Below are positions 1 to 12,401 of a stretch of DNA of 64,000 bases, piece by piece. The first letter of the stretch is position 1. Each line of letters opens with the position of its first letter. The notes beneath the pieces were generated by a model. It had not been told where the DNA came from, searched no databases, and saw nothing but the letters and a program-made list of their open reading frames with translations. The stretch comes from Mixophyes australis. Taxonomy: Eukaryota; Chordata; Amphibia; Anura; Limnodynastidae. The stretch is from positions 101,789,771 through 101,853,770 of the forward strand of contig JAVHZZ010000009.1 in the NCBI GenBank assembly GCA_036250195.1. The letters run 5' to 3'. Made by a program: the position numbers and the translations under genes.

Positions 1-123
1 TTCCGCCTCCATCACAATGTCCCCCTGTTTCACACAGCTTACCCAGCACACCATTCTTCACTTACCTGTTCTTTTCTTCAGGCAGGCAGCTGCTCCTCTC
101 TGCCGGGCTCCTCACTGACACAG

Positions 124-1028
124 TGTTATACGCCGGTGACCCGGCGCCGCTAGCCGAGACCCGGCTCACTTACCCCTCCAGCGCTCCGACTGATCCCCGC
201 TGCATGCGCAGACCAGATTTCTGTATTAAGCCTTCCTCTGCCTCCTATTGGATGAGGGAATTTACACAGCTCTCCGCTATCCCAGCGGTCATCTCTGCAA
301 TCCGCAGACCACTCCAGCCTTCACACAGCTCTCCGTTATCCCAGCGGTCATCCCTGCAATCCGCAGACCACTCCAGGCTTTGTACAGCTCTCCGCTATCC
401 CAGCGGTCATCCCTGCAATCCGCAGACCACTCCAGCCTTCACACAGCTCTCCGCTATCCCAGCGGTCATCCCTGCAATCCGCAGACCATTCCAGCCTCCA
501 CACAGCTCTCCGCTATCCCAGCGGTCATCCCTGCAATCCTCAGACCATTCCAGCCTTCACACAGCTCTCCGCTATCCCAGTGGTCATCCCTGCAATCCGC
601 AGACCACTCCAGGCTTCACACAGCTCTCCGCTATCCCAGCAGTCATCTCTGCAATCCGCAGACCACTCCAGGCTTCACACAGCTCGCCTCTATCCCAGCG
701 GTCATCCCTGCAATCCGCAGATCACTCCATGCTTCACACAGCTCTCCGCTATCCCAGCGGTCATTCCTGCAAACCTGCAGACCATCACAGCACCACGCTG
801 CTCCCGCTATCCCTGTGGTCATTCCTGGAGTCCACAGATCTCTAACTCACTGAACTCCGTGGATCCTGCCCCACTCCCTGAGGGCCGCGACCTGCGTGGC
901 GGTTGCCGCAAAGTCCATACCACCTTGCGGGGGTTCTTGGTGAAGGCCAGCCGCTGCGTTAGACTCCGTGCCTCTGGTGAATGTTAGTATTGGCAGGTCA
1001 GGGGTCTATATCCCAGCTAATCGTGACA
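124..1028 (+). mobile_element. Solo LTR with internal 59-bp minisatellite
   Basis: It starts TGTTATACGCCGG and ends CGTGACA, matching the terminal signature of the LTRs at 17210-18533 (minus) and 19985-21188 (plus), which start TGTCACACGCCGG. The distal part holds a module shared by several LTRs here: a GC-rich stretch, CTTGCGGGGG, a GGTGAA step and GTTAGACTCCG (about 880-975). The flanks are CACAG and CACTG, a possible 5-bp target duplication with one mismatch. No internal retroelement sequence follows, so this is read as a solo LTR of a Ty3/Gypsy-like element. The orientation is inferred from the shared module. Confidence 0.65.
259..845. repeat. 59-bp minisatellite, about 10 copies
   Basis: The unit contains ACAGCTCTCCGCTATCCC, and unit starts are at 266, 325, 384, 443, 502, 561, 620, 679 and 738, with a decayed last copy near 797. 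The period is exactly 59 bases, which is not a multiple of three, so three overlapping frames stay open (123-987). These are translation artefacts, not genes. The array lies inside the LTR. Confidence 0.93.
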
Positions 1029-1351
1029 CACTGTCGTGATGTGATGATGACATCACACCCGACAGGAAGTGCGGGGCAGGGGGAGGAGGGAGAATACAAG
1101 TGAGAAGAGGTACAGGTCAGGTGCCACATGGGAGAATGGTGCTGAGAGGCAGTCGGCAGCGTGCAAGGGGGGCGCGATCACTCGCTCCAACCCCCCGTGG
1201 ATCTGAAGCTGTGCAGCTGCCGGGGGCTTTGGAAGTTAAGCTCAGCTGCTGCCTCACAGCATTACACAATTGTGCCAGACACCAGTGGCGCCCCCAGAGC
1301 CCGGTAGCCTAGGCAGCTGACAAAAGCTGCCTAATGGTAGCGCCGGGCCTG
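1029..1351. mobile_element. hAT-like nonautonomous element, right end
   Basis: The right terminus reads AGCGCCGGGCCTG at 1339-1351, almost the same as the right end of the complete hAT-like element ending at 39916. The left part, 1-123, lies on the other side of the solo LTR at 124-1028 and runs off the window start, so the element was split by that LTR. The 1-123 part contains TTACCTGTT followed by a pyrimidine tract and CAGG, resembling splice-site sequence. The left terminus and target duplication are not in the window. No coding capacity. Confidence 0.55.
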
Positions 1352-2430
1352 ATTATATCCAGTGGCCATGTCATCTTGGGCAGGTTCAGTGCTCTATAGC
1401 AGTATAGAGTGTAATAGAATTGTATTATGATAATATCCACTGATCAAGTAATGTTGGGAGGGATAGTGTTATATGTATGTACAGAATATAATAGAATTAA
1501 ATTACAATCATGTTCAGTTGTTAGTATTCGGTATGATTGTGATTTACAATTGCACTGTAGCTGTAACTTACAGTATTTTGTAAATTCAACTATACCTAAG
1601 TCTGCCGAGACGATGACATTTCTAATAATTTAGCATGGTGTAAAATGAAAACACACCTGTTTGTGTATGGCAGTTCTCAGTTTTATGTGTAAGGTGTTTT
1701 CATGCTTGCTTAATTTAAAAACATTGTCAATTTTCCACACTGTGACTGTGAATGAAACAGTAATTTCATAACTCTAGTCCCTTCCTGTTCCCTTGGCAGG
1801 CAATCACACGCCTCAAACATCATCACTGTTACAGTCATTATCCCTTAAGCATCTCACAGGATTGCCCCTAGACTGCAAAACTCACCTTTTCTGTAGAACT
1901 GCTTAGATGGTCCCAGCTGTTAATGTTTTTGTATTAGTAAAAAACAGTAGTTGACACGTTATAACTCCATTATGATTTACAAGCGACAAGGGTTAAGGAG
2001 AGTGTAACACAGATGACTTTGTTGTACAGCCAACATCTATACATTCTCAATGGGATTTCCAATGATGCCTGTCAAAACACAGATTGACATTGTCATTATT
2101 ACTGACACTCACCTCAAAGTATCCATGTGCAGCACAGCCATTTGCATAGTTAGATGATGAACCCCTTTAATCTCTGTTAAACTTGTCATTAGTGAGAGGA
2201 GTGCAGGTTTCTTAGCACAATTGCAAAATTTGCATTGGGAACTAAAACATATACACAATTTCATAGATAAATGTATAGTAGTGTTTGGTATGAGAGAGCA
2301 AAGCAGCTTTGAATAATATAGCTTACACAGTCCTAGACATTTAATGATGTGAGCCATTTTATGTTTAAATTTTGACTGTGGCGCTAATTAAAATTGTCAT
2401 AGTAGTTTGTACAAGTAGTTAATTTATGAA
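1352..2430. other. No recognised feature, AT-rich
   Basis: No coding frame with protein character, transposon terminus or tandem array was recognised here. Reading frames are under 85 codons and look random. Confidence 0.5.
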
Positions 2431-2446
2431 GAACATCGGGGGGCCG

Positions 2447-2860
2447 ATGCAGAGTATAGGCAAAATGGATGTAATTTACGTTAAAAAGTCCGGACATAAA
2501 AATAGCAGGCGTGAGTGATTAATCAGAGGAAAGCAAAAAAAAAAAGGAGTAAGTTTGATCCTGGACAAACCATGTTACAATGCCAGGGATGCAAATTAGT
2601 TTATTATTTTGCACATAATTTAAATATTGGCTGTTTCTTCATGTAGCACACAAATACTTGATAGCTTTGTCTTTACACTGAAATTTAAAGTTGATGTAGG
2701 GCATGCCCTATCCCAACTATAAATCTCTCCCCACTTTTTAAACTTACCCTCTCCCCCCCCCCCCCCCCCCCCCGAAAATGCTACATGGTTTTGCCCAAGT
2801 GCAAAGTTACTCCTTTTTTTATGCTTTGCTCTCCTTAATGATTCAGGCCCAGCGTATTTA
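2447..2860. mobile_element. MITE-like interspersed repeats with poly-C tract
   Basis: This looks like one or two decayed nonautonomous elements. The block from about 2545 (TGGACAAACCATGTTACAA) to the terminus-like ATTCAGGCCCA near 2850 resembles a frequent amphibian palindromic repeat. The left edge GGGCCGATGCAGAG near 2443 may be another terminus. A 21-base C run lies at 2753-2773. No clean target duplication was found. Confidence 0.4.
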
Positions 2861-3239
2861 CCTATGCTGAACCATACGCATCTTATAATCTGCACAATAG
2901 CATCTGCACCTGGTTTATGCCAGAAACATGTGCCCAAGTTTTTATCCATTTGTTTTATGTGCACCAAACACATTCGCTATTAGACATTAATAACAGTTAA
3001 AAGACCTCCCTAGTACAGCAGAAACAACTTCCCTCTCCCTGATTCCCTAAACATGCATACAAAAGCATAATATATGCATGAGCGATAAAGGGATCAACAT
3101 TTGTGCCAGCGACAGCCAAACTGTCCCTTAGGTGGCAGGAGGAGATTGCTGTTTTCAATGATGCAATGATGCAAATTTGTTTTGCAGAGCAATGCAGAAA
3201 TAAAAATTTCCCTCTCTTTAGCCACCATCTACTCTCTTT

Positions 3240-5525
3240 TAGCATCTCTTCATCTTCTCACTTTCCTCTGCCCCTAAAGTTACTTTCTCCAGGCATAACT
3301 TTCATACCATTGATCCTCCTCTCTAGTCTCACTCCTCTCCCCCATCACCACTCTTTCTTGCCCCAATGAGGACGTCTCCTTCTATAATCACAACTTTACC
3401 ACTGCTCTTGATTCTGTTGATTCTGTTGCCCCGGCAATCACCATTAAGCTTTGCCGCTCCCGCCTCAAGTGTTGCACTCCAAACTTACCTGCTATCTTCA
3501 AAAATACTCCCGTAGTGCAAAACGGCTCTGGAGAAAGTCATGTACTAATGCTGACTTCCTTCAATTAAAATTCATACTTACCCTCTTACAGTTCTGCCCT
3601 ATCACTCTCAAAACAATCCTTCTTTAAGGCTCTCATTTCCTCCCTATCCTCCAGCCACCATTGCCATTTTGCTGCCCTCCTCTCCCCTCCCCCTCTCCCA
3701 CTCTACTCAAGACTCTCTGCCATCAACTTTGCTACCCACTTCACCTCCAAAATTGAGTCAATATGTCATGACATCTCCTCTATCAGTCATATCTTGCCCC
3801 TCCCTCTCCCCCCCTCCCTACCTACTTTGTCCCCCCTCCAACCCTCCTTTGTGAACACTATCTCCATCCCATCCTCCCCATTTTCTAACACACCCGCCTT
3901 CTCTTCCTTCACTCTGGTATCTGCAAATGAAGTCTGCACCCTTCTCTCCTACTCACCATCCTCCACCTGCTCACATGACCCCATTTTCTCCTCCTCCCCT
4001 CCTTCTCTCTTGAGGCCTGCTCCCACCTTACCCATTTCTTCAACCTATCCCTCTCCTCTGGAACCTTCCCCTCCTCCTTTAAACATGCTTTTGTCTCCCC
4101 TATACTCAAAAATCATCTCTTGACCCTGCATATCGATGACCAATCTCTCCTTTTGCAAACTCTCAAATCTATAGTCCTCTGTAACACTGTCCTCTCTGGG
4201 TTTACCTCTTACCACACCAACAGCTCCTTTTCAATATCTAAACATGACTCCACATCCCCCTCTCTTCCCATATCTGTCAGAGTTCCCCAAGGTCCCATTC
4301 TTCAACTCCTGTTCTTTTACCTCTACACCTCCACCCTTGGTGACCTCATTCAATCCTTTGGCCTCCAGTACCACCTCTACGATGATGATACCCAAATCTA
4401 TCTTTCATCATCTGACCTCTCCCCTTCCCTTATGCCTCATGTCTCCTGTTGTCTCTCAGCCATTTAATCTTGGATGTTCCAGTGCTTTCTTGAATTCAAA
4501 ATTTACCAGACTGAATTAATCATCTCCCCACCTGCCAGGACTCCCCCGTCTCTTTCTGTGAATAACACTACCCTCCATTCTGTCCCTCAAGTCCGATGCC
4601 TTGAGGTCATCCTCCACTCCATCAAACCTCGCCTTCTGTCCCTTTCAAAATCCTTCTACTTCCATCTCCGTAATATATCCAAGATATGGCCCTTTCTCGG
4701 AAGCCACCAAAACTCTTTTTCACTCACTTGTAATATCTTGATTTGATTACCGTAAGCTCCATCTCTCTGGCGTACATGACACTCACCTTGCCCCTCTTAA
4801 GTCTATCCTCAATACAGCTGCCCACCTTTTTTCCTCTCCGGCTGCTCTATGTCTGCTCTCCCTCTTTTACAATCGCTACACTGGCTCCCCATGACCCACA
4901 GAATTCAAATTAAACTCCTCACCCTCACCTTCAAAGTTCTCAATCAATCCCCACCCCCTTCATCTCTACCTACAAGCCTTTCCGTCCCCTCCATTTTGCC
5001 AATGACCGCCGACTCGCTACTTCATTGATGAACTCATCTCACTCTCGTCTTCAGGACTTTGCCCCAGCTGTGGAACAATCTCCCACACACTATCAGGATA
5101 GGTTCTACTCTCAAAAGCTTCAGGCGTGCCGTTAAGACTCATTTCTTTATTAAAGCCTATCAGCCTTCCTCCTAGCACCCTTGTCTCAGCTTCCCCCCCC
5201 CCACTCCCCCAATCGATACTATGTACTAATGTAAGTTCTCTTGAGCAGGGTCCTTCTTGTGTTGTCCTTCTAATATTTCAGCACACTGTGTACCTCTTGG
5301 TCTGCTACCCTAAACCTGTTTTCTTAAGCTCAGGTCTACGTCACGCTAATCATTACCATCACTGTCCTGTAAATAATTTGAACTGCATTAATGTCTTATC
5401 TGTATATAAGTTTATTCATAATGTCTGGTTATTGAATTTTGTGTTATGGATCATTGCCTTCTGTATATGTCATGTACGGCCCTGCAGACCTTTTTTGGTG
5501 CCTTGAAATAACAGATAATAATAAT
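3240..5525 (+). pseudogene. Decayed, 5'-truncated L2-like LINE ORF2
   Basis: This is an old copy of the same family as the LINE at 41-54 kb. The frames at 4120-4467 and 4474-4746 give reverse transcriptase blocks in family order: VPQGPILQLLF (the GVPQGS block), YDDDTQIYLSS (the YADD catalytic block, one residue changed) and VRCLEVIL. Upstream, 3440-3660 aligns by eye to the linker between endonuclease and RT of the younger copy. The endonuclease domain is absent, as expected for 5' truncation. Many stops and frameshifts are present, so it is inactive. The 3' end is a GGCCCTGCAGAC-like sequence followed by (ATA)n at 5470-5525, the tail type of this LINE. Confidence 0.85.
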
Positions 5526-6440
5526 TTCCAAATCTGGCTCTGGTTCACCTGGGTAGGGTATTAAAATAGCTCTCCCTCATGTCAAATAATCGTTCTACTT
5601 GTTTTTTCCTTTTCAGGTGTTGTCACGTGACTAATTTACGTTATCAATATGTGGCCAGGCTCACCCACACATCAAGCGTGCCAACATAACATAACTATTA
5701 AGCTCAATAAAGAACTTCTGCTACTTTATGCTGTATTTATTATATTACACTTGCTCGCTTAGTTAGTACAAGGAAATTGACTGATAATGCGTGCCATGTG
5801 AGAGACATTTTACATGCCGAGTACAGTTTTCACCAGTTCATATTGGTGTATGTGCATATATTTGGCAATCTAGTGGAGCCTAGCCTCGCTTCAATAATGG
5901 GAATCAGTGTACTCGTGGCTTAAGCAGAACTATTCTGAATATCCATCTGCAATGGTATATCATGTTTACTTGTGTAATGTACTATGTTGCTTATACATCA
6001 TTAAATATTTATTTAGAATCCAAGTGCTGGTCCGCTTTAGCAGTAAAATGTGTGTTCATTTTTGTTTTTACTCATTTGGTATAATGCTCTTAATGATCCC
6101 TGCCCATTATACAGGAAGCACCAGGGTAGAAAAGTTAGTGATCAAGAAAGAATAGAACAATATTTTATATTTAATAAAGTGGTAAAGGAATGTTGAAGAG
6201 CACATTCCAAGCAATGTAAAAAAAAAAGTCTTACAAAGTCCTAAGATTTATTTAAGGAATAAATAGGTCTAAATCGAGCAATATTTTGGAGAAAATTGTT
6301 AAAGTTTATATAATTGAAAGGGGTGAAACTAAAGGGTTGGTGGGTGATACTGATTCAGAAACAGTACCATAATCTCCCAACAGTGATTATTGGCCAGTGA
6401 TACATTCATATAGGCTATTGAGTTATTGTAAAACCTTCTT
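5526..6440. other. No recognised feature
   Basis: AT-rich sequence between the old LINE tail and a short tandem duplication. No transposon end or convincing coding frame was recognised. Confidence 0.45.
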
Positions 6441-6443
6441 TGT

Positions 6444-6567
6444 TAGAGGCTACTTGTGTGATATGAGTTACTATAAACATTATACTGTAAATTGATGCAG
6501 GTTTATAGAGGCTACTTGTGTGATATGAGTTACTATAAACATTATACTGTAAGTTGGTACGGGTTTA
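6444..6567. repeat. 62-bp tandem duplication, two copies
   Basis: The segment starting TAGAGGCTACTTGTGTGA occurs at 6444 and again at 6506, nearly identical, and is followed by divergent sequence. Confidence 0.9.
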
Positions 6568-6862
6568 TAGAGACATTGAAAAAAATTGCAGCTCATGGAA
6601 CTTTTGTGAAAATAAACAGTTTTTGTGTACATTTTTCTTTATTCAAATTTTGACAATGTAATTAACAGTGGGTTACATAAGCATTTTCAGGTAAAGGTAT
6701 CTGAAATGAATATGATTTTTCGCAATTTTTTCTGAGATGTAGATTAGGAGTAGCAGAGAGAAGAGAAAAGAAACAGCGTGAAAAGCACAACCACCTGGGA
6801 AACACTAGCAGGGACAAGAAAGAAGGAGAGAGGGTGGGTGAGGGTCATAGGGAAAGGGGATG

Positions 6863-7100
6863 GAGCTTTGCAGCACATTGGGGCAGCAGCGTTTGAACTG
6901 GCTTTCACTTATGTGTATGGAAAATGACATCTTAGAGACCATTTAGTTCAAGCTAATTATAAAGCAATTCTCTGCAAAGAAATTTTGCAAATGTTTGTGT
7001 TGAACACTTGATTAATAATAAATAAATAAGTGATAGTAATATACTGTGCCATCTCCGTCTGTATGATTTACCAACTCTGTACCATTTTATGTTGCATTTC
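6863..7100. repeat. Dispersed 235-bp repeat, copy 1
   Basis: The segment containing AGCACATTGGGGCAGCAGC is repeated in direct orientation at 8422-8656 with only a few differences. This copy borders the 3' end of the L1 remnant. The other copy is inside the hAT element that interrupts the same L1. No terminal repeats were identified. Confidence 0.85.
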
Positions 7101-7109
7101 GAGTTTTTC

Positions 7110-8230
7110 TGCGTCTTGAAATGAGAACCAGAGACACCATGTGGAATTGTAATCTGAAAATGTATTGACAGCGGAGAATATCAACTCATCCATTGATCTG
7201 TAGAATTGTATTCCCTGAAGCCATTCCCTAATAGATGGGGAGTAGGAGACCTCCCATGGGTTGGCATCACTGCTTTGGCGGCTGACATAAGGTAGTTCAA
7301 AATTGATTTTTTAAAAGTGAAGATCGGGGAGTTAGTCTTACTTAGCAGCCAAAAAGCAGGATTGTCGGGGACCTTGTCTCCAAATATATCAGTAGAGACC
7401 ACTATGACCTGGGTCCAGAAAGGTCAGAGCACTAAACAGTTCCACTATATATGAAGGGGGGTACCCAGAGCGTCTTGGCATCTCCAGCAAACGTCTGGGA
7501 CCCCCTGGTAAATTCTTGCTAATGTTGCTGGGTTCTGTATCAACATGACAGGACCTTGTAGTGTGTTTCCACAACTGCTGCACTAGTGCAGCATGTATGT
7601 GTTTTTTTGAAAATATTTGGCCAATCTGCTTCTTGGAACCGGTCACCTAGTTCTTGCTCTCATGCTTTGGTGAATCTAGGTAAGGAGTTATACAGATTTT
7701 ATAGATTGTAGAGAGGCTAACACAACAATTCAAAAACTGTAAGATCTCTTACTGTATCTTTGTGAGGGAGCCCCGAGGTCAGCATATATTTATTTTGGAG
7801 AAATCTCCAGTTTTCTGAGTTTGGTAACTCCCATTTAGCTTGGACTATTTCAAAAGGAGCCACAGCCGAGGAACTGATCAGCTGGCCGACCCGTGTGATT
7901 GCAGCCTGAGCCCAGGGTGTGAATGGGCCGACTTGTATACCCAATGGGAACAGTGGATTGCCAAAAATAGGGGGCAAAGGGAAAATAGGTGAAGATATAT
8001 GAGAAAGCATTAGGCGTCTGGACCACCGTGAAATGGTGGGGTCAATAGTGGGATGTTTAATAGTAGGTAATTTGCTTACCCACAGGATATATCTGGAAAG
8101 AGAGGGCAGGAATGAACCTTCAATGTCAATCCACTGTTTCTCACCGGCTGAAATTGACCACTCCACAATCCTCCCCAGCATGACAGCATTGTAATATGTA
8201 GGAAAATGTGGTATTTGGAATCCTCCCAGG
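7110..8230 (-). pseudogene. L1-type LINE ORF2, C-terminal part
   Basis: Minus-strand frames (8181-7717, 7646-7389, 7402-7181) give the C-terminal half of an L1-clade ORF2 protein. One block has WIDIEGSFLPSLS and IKHPTIDPTISRW. A distal segment has PGGPRRLLEMPRR and then a short C-terminal tail, corresponding to the cysteine-bearing end domain. The frame shifts at least twice, so it is not functional. The remnant continues at 8887-10027, because a hAT-like element (8231-8886) splits it between the palm/thumb region and this part. The gene reads from about 10027 down to 7110. Confidence 0.8.
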
Positions 8231-8886
8231 CAGGTCTGTCTTAATGCATGGGCATGCTGGGCAGTTGCCCAGGGGTCCCAGGAGCAAAATGGCCCTATAA
8301 GCTTGCCAAGTTTTTAGTATATTACTCTGGAAATTGCACTCAGTGTTCACGTGCATGACGGTGACCAACTGTGCAGGAGAGCGTTCATTTTCAAGACTGA
8401 AACTGATTTAAAAAAAATCAGCTTCGCAGCACATTGGGGCAGCAGCGTTTGAACTGGCTTTCACTTATGTGTATGCAAAATGACATCTTAGAGACCATTT
8501 AGTTCAAGCTAATTAAAAATCAATTCTCTGCAAAGAAATTTTGCAAATGTTTGTGTTGAACACTTGATTAATAATAAAATATTATTGATAGTAATATACT
8601 GTGCCATCTCCGTCTGTATGATTTACCAACTCTGTACCATTTTATGTTGCATTTCTTGTTTTTCAACTTCAAGGCTCATGTTATATTGTCCAAATGTTTA
8701 TTTGGATTAATCTCTACTGTACAGCATGTCTTTTAATGTTTAAACACTGATTTTGTTGGAGGTACCAAAAAATATAAGCTTAATTTTATTGATAAGTTAC
8801 ATTTTTATACCTGTGAGTGGTAATGTAGGTAGGGCCTCAGTGCACTGCTTTGCCCGGGGGCCTATAATGCTGTTAAGACGTCCCTG
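8231..8886. mobile_element. hAT-like nonautonomous element inside L1
   Basis: The termini are CAGGTCTGTCTTAATGCATG on the left and, reversed, CAGGGACGTCTTAACAGC on the right, with subterminal TGCCCAGGGG/CCCGGGGGCC. It belongs with the element at 12402-12852. The flanks CTCCCAGG (8223-8230) and TCCCCAGG (8887-8894) are an imperfect 8-bp target duplication, and L1 protein similarity resumes on each side. The interior holds copy 2 of a 235-bp repeat (8422-8656). Confidence 0.75.
8422..8656. repeat. Dispersed 235-bp repeat, copy 2
   Basis: Nearly the same as 6863-7100. The similarity stops at TTATGTTGCATTTC, where the following bases differ (GAGTTTTTC versus TTGTTTTTC). It lies wholly inside the hAT-like element at 8231-8886. 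Confidence 0.85.
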
Positions 8887-10027
8887 TCCCCAGGTGTCTA
8901 CGCTGGTACAGGACGTCATGTTTAAATGTGGCTTCTCCCCGCCCCCACACACAAAGTCTCTCAACAGTCTCTGTAAATCAGCAAACCATTTGTCGGGTAT
9001 ATGTATTGGGAGTGTCTGTAGGATTTATAGGATGCGTGGGACTGATATAATCGGGTTAGTGGCCTTGGCAAGGAGGTCATCTGCAAACAGTGCTAATTTA
9101 TATTCCACTCCTCCAACCTGTAGTCCTGCTATGTCCGAATAGGCTCTAATGGTCCTAGCCAAGGCTTCCATACAAAGCACAAAAATAGGCAGGGAAAGTG
9201 GACAACCCTCTCTGGTGTCATTGCCAATCAAGACCGGTTCTGAGAGTGTCCCATTGATTTTTATACGGGCTGTGGGGGGATCGGTAGAGGGCCAAAATTA
9301 TTTGAAGAGCTAGTGGGCCTAGACCCATGTGGGCGAGCATGCACCGCAGCAATAACCAGTCAATACGGTCAAAGGCTTTTTCCGCATCTGTGGATAAAAG
9401 CATGGCTGGGATGTTAGAAGACAGTGCCAAGTGAACTAAGTCGATGACTTTAGTTATATTATCCCTGGCCTTGCGACCTGGGACAAATCCAACCTGGTCA
9501 AACTGTATCACATCTGGGAGTAAAGATTTCAGTCGGCTGGCGATGAGTTTTGCATATAGTTTGATGTCTACATTGAATAAAGAAATCGTGCGGTAACTTG
9601 GGCACTGGGATGGTTCTTTGCCTTCCTTGGGTATCACTGTGATGTGGGCCTCTAAGGATTGAAAGATTTGGCTCTTTGTGTCCTTAATGCCTTCACTAGC
9701 ATGGAACTGGGTTTGTTTTCCCATTGAAAGTATTGGTAATGGCACTTGCGATAATCTAATTTTATTCTGTCGTACAGGAGCTTATTGAGGGCTGTCTTGG
9801 CTTCAGTAAGCTCTACCTCGAAGACCAAAGTGGTCTTATGTCTGGATTATCAGTCTATGATTTTTTTGAGGAGCTGATTTTTAAGAGCTTCCTTTTCCAT
9901 AAAGGAGTCCAGTTGGATTAATTTACCGCAAAGGACGCACTTATGCGTCTCCCAGAGGGATATCGCTGAGACATCTGAAGTAGTGTTGAATTCTATATAA
10001 TCATCAAGAACCTGTTCAATTTGGTTC
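8887..10027 (-). pseudogene. L1-type LINE ORF2, reverse transcriptase part
   Basis: The minus-strand frame 9745-9218 (175 codons) carries L1-clade reverse transcriptase blocks: AHITVIPKEGKEP, YRTISLFNVDIKLYAKL, QVGFVPGRKARDN and the first catalytic aspartate block TDAEKAFDRIDW. The next frame, 9231-9025, has the REGCPLS block and LFADDL, the second catalytic block. A frameshift separates the two. Upstream (9770-10027) a decayed frame matches the linker between endonuclease and RT (SLWETHKCVLCGKL). The endonuclease is missing. The 5' edge abuts a SINE at 10028. Confidence 0.9.
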
Positions 10028-10190
10028 CTGCAATCATCATCATCATCATCATCATTATTTAATTATATAGCGCCACTGATTCCGCAGCGCTGGACAGAGA
10101 ACTCAGTCACATCAGTCCATGCCCCATTGGAGCTTACAATCTAAATTCCCTAACATGCACACACAGAGTAATAAACAGTTTTTAATGTAT
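10028..10190 (-). mobile_element. SINE-like element with L2-type tail
   Basis: On the minus strand it runs through TTAGGGAATTTAGATTG, then a CTGTCCAGCGCTGCGGAAT core, GTGGCGCTATATAA and an (ATG)n tail. The tail closely resembles the 3' end of the LINE at 54515-54580 (GCGCTGCGGA, GTGGCGCCTTATAAATAAA, then short repeats). It sits at the truncated 5' edge of the L1 remnant. Confidence 0.75.
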
Positions 10191-11480
10191 TGCTGATATT
10201 CTTGTAATTATTGCAATAAACTTTTTTTTCAACATTCTTTTAGCAAATATTAGTACAGTATGTGATTAGGGGTATTATTACCCTTAGGTCTTATTTATCT
10301 AAAAACACTTTGCTGCAGCCTGCTCTGCGGATGGGTTCCTGATGTTTGAGATCCGATTTCATCGTAATGCAGGCAAGATGAATTAATGCGCTCAAATAAA
10401 ACAGGTACAATGGGCAAATCAATTTTCTGAATATTTTAGGGAAATTCTTTTAAGCTTACCCAAAATGTATGAGTATATTTTGATAATAGTACACATATAA
10501 CATATGCACCTGTCTAGTGAAAAAAACTGAAACCCTGGATGTATACGCTGAACAAGTCAGTGATTCACAAACATGTTCTAACCTGCTGAGCTGTGCAGCC
10601 TCCCCATGTTCACTCAGTAACGTGACCTGCAGGAAGTTAGTCTGGTTTAACATTTTTTGACAGCAATGCTGTATCATGTAATAGTACATTACTGACAGCC
10701 TTCTTAATAATATTTTCTGTGCAATATACATCTGTCCGTACTATCTAATCTGCTGTACTGCTCTGTTCAGCCATCCTCACTTCATAAAAGGCAAAATTTC
10801 AAGTTGCTATGAGTTACAAGAGATTTATGGTATGTGTAATATGTTCTTAATAATCTTTTAGAAGAGCATTTAAAAAAAAAAAAAAAGATCTTTAAGCTCC
10901 CGTAACCCATGTTGGTTTTCTCTACCCCCTCTCCATTTTTATTTCTTTCTCTATCCTCTCTACCCCTTTTAAAATTAATAAAGATTTAATGAGTTACAGA
11001 TATCTCTCCCTTTATTCAGCAAGAATACAGAACATATATTAGAACTGTGTGCAAGCAATTCATTTTCATAAAATGCACCTATTTGTCCATCTAGTGTATA
11101 TTTAGGTGTTTATACACATTCCTTTTGTGGACTTCACCCATAAAACACTATTTGCAACCTTTTGTTGGATTGTTAGTCCAATGGAAATGAACATGATGAA
11201 TTTAGTGAAAAACATCACTTCCAAATACACGTCAAAGTCCTTCTACCATGTTAGGACGACCACTTCTTGCATTTTAACATTTCTCTTAAAATATATTTAT
11301 ATATTAGTCTGATTTATGAATTGTAAATCATGACAGTAAGATTGTATCTTATTTAATGTGTCTAATTTGTGCATTGCATTGTGTGAATCTTTTTCTTACC
11401 CTTATTATTTTTAAAGGGCTCCGTTAAGCTACAGTGTAGGCAGCCATTTTGTAAGCTGAACTCACCAATTTACTAGAAAC
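10191..11480. other. No recognised feature
   Basis: AT-rich sequence with a few homopolymer runs (A-run near 10870). The short frames have no recognisable protein character. Confidence 0.45.
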
Positions 11481-11487
11481 AATTGCC

Positions 11488-11563
11488 ATCATCATCATCA
11501 TTTATTTATATAGCGCCACTAATTCCGCAGCGCTGTACAGAGAACTCACTCACATCATTGAAG
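11488..11563 (-). mobile_element. SINE-like fragment, 3' end only
   Basis: It has the same (CAT)n, TATATAGCGCCACTAATTCC and GCAGCGCTGTACAGAGAAC order as the other SINE copies, truncated soon after. Confidence 0.75.
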
Positions 11564-12401
11564 CATTTTAATATCCATGAGAATGCTGTCCGTCATTTCA
11601 CTAAGAACAAGGGTCACCACTGCGGCTCACTAACGTTCTTCAGAATGCAACCAGTTGTTTCACCAGGAATTAGTGACATCACTTCTATACTTATGACAAT
11701 GCAGTCTGTCACCTCAGTGGTTCAGTCCACGCGTTGGCTGCATCCACAATACAGAAATATAGGTGCGTTTTAAAACGTGTAGAGCCTGATTTATCAAGGA
11801 ATATAAAAGCAGATTTTGTAGTTATGTCGTATAATCCACAAACTTGATCTGCGCATGTCCAGAACTGGACCGCACACAACGTAGCGCACCAACGTTAAAT
11901 TCACCTGTGTACTCAAAGGACAGTTACTACAGCTTATGATTTCTGGGAGAGAACAGGGCGGGGAAGAGTCAATATTCAGTAAGAGGATCCCAAACTCGAG
12001 CGAACGCAGCCAGGTCCAATTCAAGCTTTGGGCATCTCAAAGGTACTTGATTTGCTGCTGTATCTCTTGCACCAGCTGCAGGGCTAGTCCAGGTCCTGAT
12101 TACTAGTGACGACAGTCTCGTGTGCCTGCTATAACATGTGGTGGAATCAGGAGCAACTGTAAAAATGTATTTTATGTTTTGCGGCCATTAAGAGCATCCG
12201 AATAATTGTATTTCATGGAAAATGTATTTAAAACATTTTTTCTATCTTTACACTATGTTTATAAATGATAAACATTTATCTTTATTGCCTATATTATTAA
12301 CAGGCAGCATTAATTAAATAGTTGTCTCTTTTGCAAATCTAGACTCCACATAGGTATTGGACGCATCCTGCAGTGTCGTACTACTATAGAGCTGATCAGA
12401 C

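Noticed and set aside
123..987. Three overlapping open frames of 135-240 codons
   Set aside because: They are the 59-bp minisatellite read in all three frames; the period is not a multiple of three and the peptides are the same repeat shifted.
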